From the NCBI GenBank assembly GCA_963971405.1, contig OZ020486.1:29659419-29723418 (forward strand): a stretch of DNA of 64,000 nucleotides, in the 5' to 3' direction. Positions 58,701 through 64,000 of the stretch are shown piece by piece (position 1 is the first letter of the stretch; the number at the start of each line of letters is the position of its first letter). The stretch is from Psococerastis gibbosa (lineage: Eukaryota > Arthropoda > Insecta > Psocodea > Psocidae). The translations under genes and the position numbers were made by a program. The notes beneath the pieces are model-generated. The model saw only the letters and a program-made list of their open reading frames with translations. It did not search any database and had not been told where the DNA came from.

Positions 58701-60772
58701 CCTTGAGCATCATCCACTGGACCTGCAGCCGCTCGTCGAGTAACTCCTGGCAGTTGGTGTAGCTGAAGTCGTAGGCCTCCGTGGTGGTCGACGTTGTCTG
58801 GGAGCACAAGGACGGGTATTCATTCACTGACAACAGCTTCATACAACAATAACAACATTTCTTTAACCTCTAACTCTATGTCACTACCATGGAACCACAA
58901 AAAGCATAAAAAGACAACTTACCGGGTTGTACCACCATGGCGGCTGTGACAGAAAAATAAATGGAGTACTTTTTAAAGGTTGTGGTTCAGAAGTAACTTA
59001 AGTCGAAGAACATTAAAGGGAGCAAGCCCAACGACGGTATTAAAGTAGTCTTGTTACTATAGGCCTTAAGGCTGAGTGTTCAAAATGTTGTGTGAACAAG
59101 AAATCGTCGTACTTTTTGGACGAAATTAATTAATTGCTCGTTCCACAGCCACAGAGATATAAAAGGGAACAGATGAAAAAATCTTAAAAAATACGAGCTT
59201 TCTGCGAAAGCTGTCTATTTCCCTTTCAGATCAACAACTGTGCTACAAAATGGGTTTAAGGCTCTTTACCCAATTTTTTTAAGGTAATAATATTTCAGTT
59301 CAGAAAATATAAACTTCCTGCGATAACTTGGATTTTTTATGAGTTTTTTATCTGTTCACTTTGTTATCTATGTATCTGTGGAATGAGCAATAAATTATTT
59401 TCGTCAAAAAATCAGTAAAATTTCTTGTTTACAAAACATTTTGAACACTCAGCCTTAATCGTTCAGTGAATATAGTATAGTATAAAATTAACGGCATTTA
59501 ATAATTTTAACTCGTAATAATTTTCTACTCGTATACAAATTTATATTACCGTACCGGTACTGTAAAATAATCACTATGCTATAGACCTAAAACATACTTA
59601 CTGTGATCTTAGTCTGGCCCAGTGCCGGAGGAACGTCCAAATCCTTGGGTATAAATACATGTCCGAAGTTGTGGCGGTATTCCACGCACCACACTGCCAG
59701 CCAGTCGATATCGTAAACGGTCATATTGCCCGGAAGCTGGATCTCGATGTCCTCACCCTGGTACCCCCGCAGAGGCGACAAGCTGCAACAAACGGCACCA
59801 TTACCATCAAACGACACAGGACCAATTAGCTAGCTATAGCCCACCCTTCCTCCGCCCAATGCCCGTTAAGAGAGGTGTGCTTCTAATGAAAGACTACCGT
59901 CAACATTCTCGAAAGGGAAAAACAGACCCAATGCGTGCAATATGTACTATAGCTTGCACCTTGAATCACAATGCGCCCTGGCCTATTCGTAATAAAGAGG
60001 TATTTCAAGAATTAGAAGATTAGGTCTAATTTATTGCTTAAACTTCTAAAAAAAAACCATCAATGGAAAATGAGAGGAGAGCGACCAGAAAGCCTGTAAA
60101 AACCAGCAACTCACGCTGCACCAGTGACATACCATATAATATAGGGGCGTGGGGGTTGAGATTGGCATGCATGCATAGTCACACATGTCTGGATTTAATA
60201 ACGCACAGCGGTGGAGCCAATATAAACTAATTGAAATTGGATTATTACAGTCCAAATTAAATTCCGCATTTCATTTCACATCACGGTTTCTTGCTTATTT
60301 CTTTTTAAAATCAAAAATTAAGTTAATCCATTTTATACTAACGAGTAGGCTATGTACCGTATATCTTTCTGACTTCAAATACTTCCAACGACTAATCAGG
60401 CGATAAGGTACACTTATTTTCAGTATTTAAAAATTTGAAGTTTATAATAGAGCTTTTTAACCGTTTTACACAATGGAACAAATTGTAGCCTACTAAAATA
60501 GCTTACTATACTATGGCCTTATTGCTCGTTTACCTGCCCATTTCGTTCGGCACTTTTATTCCAAATGGGGTCGGTTCGGTTCCGTTTCCAACCCAAAAGT
60601 ATGCATCGGGACCAGCTCCATCATAGTGTAGGTTGGGAATGTAGAAAGTTTTTGAGTCGAGGATAGTGATGTTTCCACTGCGCAGCCCATGTGCAAGTCG
60701 TCGAAATTCAGGCAGAGTTCGCGCCTTCGGCACATCTAAGTCGGTTGGGATGAACACTTCTCCAAAGTTCAC
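52752..60772 (-). CDS. Skeletor-like DM13/DOMON protein, 3' ten coding exons (5' partial)
   Basis: Coding exons in transcript order: 60534-60772, 59602-59782, 58923-58943, 58687-58797, 58073-58237, 57287-57530, 56857-57033, 55005-55256, 53120-53283, 52752-52898. All have AG/GT borders and compatible phases, giving 1701 bp (566 aa plus TGA). Residues 1-14 (VNFGEVFIPTDLDVP) close one DM13 domain. About 17-130 form another, with YDGAGPDAYFWVGNG and WLAVWCVEYRHNFGHVFIP. DOMON spans about 148-320 (SFGLSGEDGRSSMVGGD, HAEDYYMSATAQ). The cupredoxin-like C-terminal domain (about 340-535) has GPTGGKRGYTAITG, HPSWGIAWWIN, NPAHYHPFYITD and CYTHRNLGWKINV. The last ~22 residues are hydrophobic (MVLANVLLFLPLLMIHFLER), a GPI-signal-like end. 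Family members are extracellular or membrane proteins, and Drosophila Skeletor was also described as a spindle-matrix component. The signal peptide and first DM13 half must lie beyond 60772 or outside the window. Confidence 0.92.
54157..54461. mobile_element. MITE in Skeletor-like intron
   Basis: Inverted arms about 54157-54235 and 54375-54461. Both contain TTGGTTTATATTTTTTA, ATAGCG/ATGGCG and TAGAGGACTATTT in opposite orientation. Confidence 0.7.
54609..54872. mobile_element. MITE in Skeletor-like intron (family B, best copy)
   Basis: 264 bp flanked by TA (54607-54608 and 54873-54874). Tips AGGCGGCAATTCCACGCG and complement of GGCGGCAATTCCACCGGCG, then AATTTACTTTATTTGTGATT, TTTTAAGGAGACTATTATG and AAATTAAGTTATAATATGG, all recurring inverted. 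Nearly the whole element is one long palindrome. Confidence 0.85.
55349..55368. repeat. (AT)n microsatellite
   Basis: Short AT dinucleotide run just upstream of the 55005-55256 exon acceptor, in the intron. Confidence 0.75.
55721..56101. mobile_element. Harbinger-like MITE in Skeletor-like intron
   Basis: 381 bp, tips GGGGCTGTCTATTAATCATG and CATGATTAATGGACAGCCCC, directly flanked by TAA on both sides (55718-55720 and 56102-56104). A 3-bp TWA duplication with GG-starting tips is typical of PIF/Harbinger MITEs. The C-rich and T-rich subterminal tracts are inverted too. Confidence 0.75.
56365..56625 (+). repeat. Dispersed repeat R, diverged
   Basis: GGCTTATTATGGACG, GCCAACGACCCACTGGATT, TCGATGTCAACCCATACCG and ACCAACAGGCGACAG correspond to family blocks with many changes, suggesting an old copy within the intron. 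Confidence 0.45.
58923..58943 (-). CDS. 21-bp microexon of the Skeletor-like gene
   Basis: Acceptor TTCTGTCACAG, exon coding PPWWYNP, donor GTAAGTTG. Flanking exons both break between codons, so including or skipping this exon keeps frame. Its position, just after the DM13 block and before the DOMON exon, fits the Pro/Trp/Tyr-rich linker of the family. It is part of the gene entry at 52752-60772. Confidence 0.75.
59067..59457. mobile_element. MITE in Skeletor-like intron
   Basis: Tips AAGGCTGAGTGTTCAAAATG and CATTTTGAACACTCAGCCTT, TA-flanked, with inverted AACAAGAAA, ATTGCTCGTTCCACAG-like and AGATA blocks further in. About 390 bp. Confidence 0.8.
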
Positions 60773-60817
60773 CTGGAAATTGATTCGGATTGTAGATCAC
60801 GACTAGAGTTCTATGTA

Positions 60818-60960
60818 GGAGAGATGGGACATTCGAACGCGCCAAAAATAGTGTTTTGAATCGTGGGGCGGTGGTACGTTTTTTCAATAGCTGGTCATAG
60901 GAGATGTGGCATCAGGATTCAAAAAATATTTTTGGCGCACCCGAATGTCCTATCTCTCTT
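60818..60960. mobile_element. Short MITE 45 bp upstream of a Skeletor-like exon
   Basis: 143 bp, TA-flanked. Inverted arms of about 47 bp with GGGACATTCG, GCGCCAAAAATA and TTTTGAATC. The nearest 3' splice site is at 60773. Confidence 0.75.
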
Positions 60961-61029
60961 ATATATGACTCACGACAACGAATGTAAAAGCGGGAAGGAA
61001 ATTAGGAAGATGTTAAAATTTCAGGAACA

Positions 61030-61080
61030 TTAGAGGCGAGCATTTTTTCATTAAATGAAAAAATAAATGCTCGCCTCTAA
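61030..61080. repeat. Near-perfect 51-bp palindrome
   Basis: TTAGAGGCGAGCATTTTTTC at the left faces TAAATGCTCGCCTCTAA at the right with almost no loop. It is probably a micro-MITE (TA at both outer ends) in the intron. Confidence 0.75.
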
Positions 61081-61321
61081 AAATAAATTTTATGTTTCTT
61101 TGGAGTAGAAATAACTTCCGGAAATGGTTCGGGGCGATCCCGCCACGCTGTGCACGTGGCATTAAGCGGGAAGAAGAAGAAATAACTTAGCCTAATTTTA
61201 ATCGTTAGGGTAAGGAAAAAGGAAATCAACTGTCGTATGGCGAAAATACGGAACCGCCTTTGTCTACCCGGCCCGGTAAACATGGCTGTGTCTGTATAAT
61301 CACAAGTTGCTGACGTTTTTT

Positions 61322-62165
61322 GCTTTCCAATTTATATGTAGGATAGGAAAGCTTTGTGACGGTCAAAATTTTCGACTCCGAGATTTCAACGGATTTACAC
61401 GTTTTGAGTCCCTGGAACCCAAAAAAGTGGTTTTTACGAAATGTCTGTCTCTCTGTCTGTCGCTGTTAGTTCGTCGATTTCCGGGCAAACTACTCAGGCG
61501 ATTTTGATGAAATTTGGCATGTAGGTATAAAAAAATCATACCTCGGGACCATTTTTTTTGGGGCTAACTTAATTTGGGGGGGGGGGGTTAATTCTAAAAA
61601 AACTCCAAAAAAACGTCTGAAAAAATTATTTCTCAAAAACGGCTCCAACGATTTATTTTAAATTCACATATATTGTAGTTATCATTAATCTTAACAAAAT
61701 GCGGTGGATCGTTTGCCCCTTGATAGGTTGCTTCTGGGGGTAAAAAAATAAAAATAAGTCAATTTTCATGAAAAATGACTAAAAAATAAATTTTCTGCGG
61801 AACCTTCCTATCGATGATTTCTACATTCAGGTATGTTTTAGGTGCTCAATTGAGTAACAAAACCAAACAGGTTGGTTTCCCAAAAAAGTATTCGGTGCTG
61901 AGCAAAAAATTATTTTTTGAATAAATTATGGAAAATTCACGCTCCAATACATTGCGTGCCCTGACATTGTTACTACTGTTACAATGCATTGGTCTGTTCG
62001 TTCCAGAATAGGCAATTAAGTTTTAAGGGGATTTTAAGATATTGAGGTGGACCCCCTAAGGGATCCGATATTTAACCATAGGGAAATTATTTACTATGAA
62101 TTACACAATATGTCTATCTACTAATTTATAAATGGATAAGCATGTTCGATTAAACTCGGACCGGT
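61322..62165 (+). mobile_element. Helentron-like element, near full length
   Basis: 844 bp, starting GCTTTCCAATTTATATG after an oligo-T run (61315-61321) and ending ACCGG before a T run. It has the CTGT tract (61442-61462), the TGCCCCTTGATAGG block and a hairpin with one mismatch (CGATTAAACTCG). The 3' subterminal repeat is eroded. It lies in the region upstream of the first visible Skeletor-like exon. Confidence 0.7.
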
Positions 62166-62920
62166 TTTTTTTCATTGCAGCCATAGGACTTGGTGAATGG
62201 TGGGTGCAAAACCACACCTAAACCGTGCACCGTGCTTCGCGTTGGCATTATGCCAGCTGCAGAAATTGACAAGAAATCTTCTTCTAGTCCACAATGAAAA
62301 AAAAACTCGCGACTGCACTCATCTGTGTGTACTGGACCTAAAAGAAAATAAAATCATCTCGGCGACAAAAGAGCTTACGCTCCAAAGCAGAGCCTTATTT
62401 CAATGTTAAAGTGCAACGCAAGCAAAGTTAAACTAGCCTACTATGTTGAGCTAAAATAATTCATTAGCAATTATTGCTACTGTAGTTGCGGGCAAAACCA
62501 GTCGTATGTGGTTTGGGAATAAGTCGAAAACAGGGGCGACAATGAAGTCCAGAACAAGGGAGGGAAAGATTGCAGAGAAATGAAGTCGAGTGAGGATTGA
62601 TAAAGCGCGCTCCCGTGCATTCAGCTGGAACTAACCGAAAAGGGGTGCCCACACCCACCCCTATGTCACACGGGTCAATCGACCGAAGAAAATGAATCAT
62701 GGAAACCACTTATACAACTGTGAGCAAGGGATGGACAGAGATGGATGGAATGAAAAAAGAATGGCGATTAAAGGTTTTTTTGGAAAGTTTCAAGAGACAG
62801 TGGCAGTGCGGTTTGTGAGGGAAAACATTTCTCCTCAAAAAGTCATTGAAAATGAAAGTTCTTCATTTGAGAAATTAAAATGTATAACAATATTCAACAG
62901 GGTTCAACCTTCATGGTGAA

Positions 62921-63434
62921 CTAGATTGCAACTCGAGAAGACTGTACACGGTATAAAATAAGGGACACTCCATAGTTCCCCATGGACTTGGTTAAGTCAT
63001 GCTTTCGCCTGTTTCATTGCTTCAATGGTAAGCTTGTCTCAGCTTATCCATTATCGCTTGTAGCCGGTGTAGGTTGACATCAAGGACTTATACCAGTTTG
63101 CCAAATTTATGCGGAAACAATACAAACTAGTAGTAATAATGTCTTGAAGGACTTTTTATGGACCTATTTATAGTGGCTCATAGGTCCCTTGTCCAATTGG
63201 CGACCCCCTGGATTTCGGACATTACGATTGTTTCCGCATAAATTTGGCTATTGGCAAACTGGTATAAGTCCTTGATGTCAACCTACACCGGCTACAAGCG
63301 ATAATGGATAAGCTGAGACAAGCTTACCATTGAAGCAATGAAACAGGCGAAAGCATGACTTAACCAAGTCCATGGGGAACAATGGAGTGTCCCTTATTTC
63401 ATACCGTGTACAGTCTTCTCGAGTTGCAATCTAG
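62921..63434. mobile_element. Inverted-repeat element with ~200-bp arms (family R)
   Basis: Tips CTAGATTGCAACTCGAGAAG and complement. Arms about 62921-63125 and 63228-63434 with ACTGTACACGGTAT, GGGACACTCC, GGTTAAGTCATGCTTTCGCC and GTAGCCGGTGTAGGTTGACA inverted nearly perfectly. The arm sequence is the repeat R seen singly elsewhere, so this is likely its complete form. Confidence 0.85.
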
Positions 63435-63960
63435 GGATTGATTTGCAGCGAATGTTGTGTTCTTCTCCTCCACTCTTGTCTGTTTTGTGCGGTCCTTTTC
63501 AGTCCTTTATAGGTGTCGCACCCTAGGTCCATCATGACATCCTCTAGGTACTCCTTCCTCTGTCGTCCTCTTGAGTTGGTGCCTTCAACCATACCCTCAA
63601 TGATGTTCTTGAGAAGCCCTTCGTGTCTCAGAATATGCTCCATCCATTTGCCTCGTCTTGTTGAAATGGTAGCCATAATAGCTCTTTTTTCGTTTATTCT
63701 ATCGAGCACTTCTCCATTGGTTATGTGGTTTCTCCATAGGATTTTCAAGATTCTTCTGTAGCACCACAACTCAAAGGCTTCCAGTTTTTTTTTTTTTTTG
63801 TCATGTTCGTAAATGCACCATGTTTCACTTCCGTACAAGAGCAAACTCCACACTAGAGTTATGAGAAGCCTTTTCCTTATATCCAAGTCGATGTTGTTGG
63901 ATTCGAATATCTTGACTTTATGTTAAAAGCTAGTCTGGCTAAGTGTATTCGGCTGGATGT
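63431..63960 (-). pseudogene. 3' end of a second LINE reverse transcriptase ORF
   Basis: On the minus strand the frame from about 63921 to 63431 reads SNNIDLDIRKRLL, LLYGSETWCIYE, LEAFELWCYRRILKI, VLDRINEKRA, GKWMEHILRHEGLL, SRGRQRKEYLEDV and DRQ/NRQEWRR-like blocks. This is the C-terminal region after the RT catalytic core in LINE ORFs. Upstream (about 63910-63935) AFN continues only after a frameshift. The stop codon overlaps the tip of the adjacent inverted-repeat element. It differs from the LINE at 40593, so it is a separate family or subfamily. Confidence 0.8.
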
Positions 63961-64000
63961 ATTCGGCTATATACCGTGTACAGTATGCGGAGGAAATCTA

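Noticed and set aside
61100-61175. Possible LINE 3' tail with AAGAAGAAGAA
   Set aside because: Only a short GC-rich segment and an AAG run. Too little to support an element call.
1-64000. CRISPR array, operon or prokaryotic defence system
   Set aside because: No direct-repeat/spacer array and no bacterial gene structure. The spliced genes and SINEs indicate an animal nuclear genome.

Overview
The window reads as a stretch of an AT-rich, repeat-laden animal nuclear genome, most likely an arthropod (possibly a crustacean; I cannot place it more closely). The evidence is spliced genes with GT-AG introns, an arthropod-style Skeletor homologue, tRNA-derived SINEs, RTE-like LINEs, many small inverted-repeat transposons and a Helentron-type repeat. 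No prokaryotic, organellar or viral gene organisation is seen.

Three cellular genes are supported. (1) A 3-exon minus-strand gene (27549-30571) encodes a CXXC-motif zinc-binding protein of the CZIB/C1orf123 (DUF866) family. (2) Head-to-head with it, 370 bp away, is a complete synaptojanin (30942-34328, +), 1128 aa from the first ATG, whose coding sequence has no intron. (3) The 3' ten coding exons of a Skeletor-like DM13/DOMON protein lie on the minus strand (52752-60772), including a 21-bp microexon. Its 5' exons are outside the window. CZIB and synaptojanin may share a bidirectional promoter. Skeletor is unrelated to them.

Almost everything else is mobile DNA. 1-9 kb: SINEs, a Helentron-like element and MITE relics. 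9133-20808: a large fold-back structure with 2.3-2.9 kb inverted arms built from ~275-bp tandem units plus an embedded small TIR element, and a 6.5 kb spacer of nested repeats. 21-27 kb: G/C-run repeats, an inverted-repeat MITE, a retroposed SINE with perfect 14-bp target duplications and another Helentron-like copy. 34-39 kb: MITEs, the best-preserved tRNA-like SINE and a solitary pre-miRNA-like hairpin. 39862-42935: a Russian-doll locus with an RTE-like LINE inside a Helentron-like element inside a MITE. 44-50 kb: nothing recognisable apart from a weak signal-peptide ORF. 50514-51753: a MITE interrupted by a Helentron-like element, with an uninterrupted relative at 29773-30157 that defines the insertion boundaries. 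60.8-64 kb: MITEs, a Helentron-like copy and the 3' end of a second LINE.

The most interesting non-genic signal is the ~860-bp family present in at least six substantial copies. It shows 14-bp subterminal inverted repeats, a 3' hairpin, a CTGT microsatellite and insertion into oligo-T, which is the architecture of non-autonomous Helentrons (HINE/DINE-1-like). All similarities were judged by eye. No database search or folding program was run.
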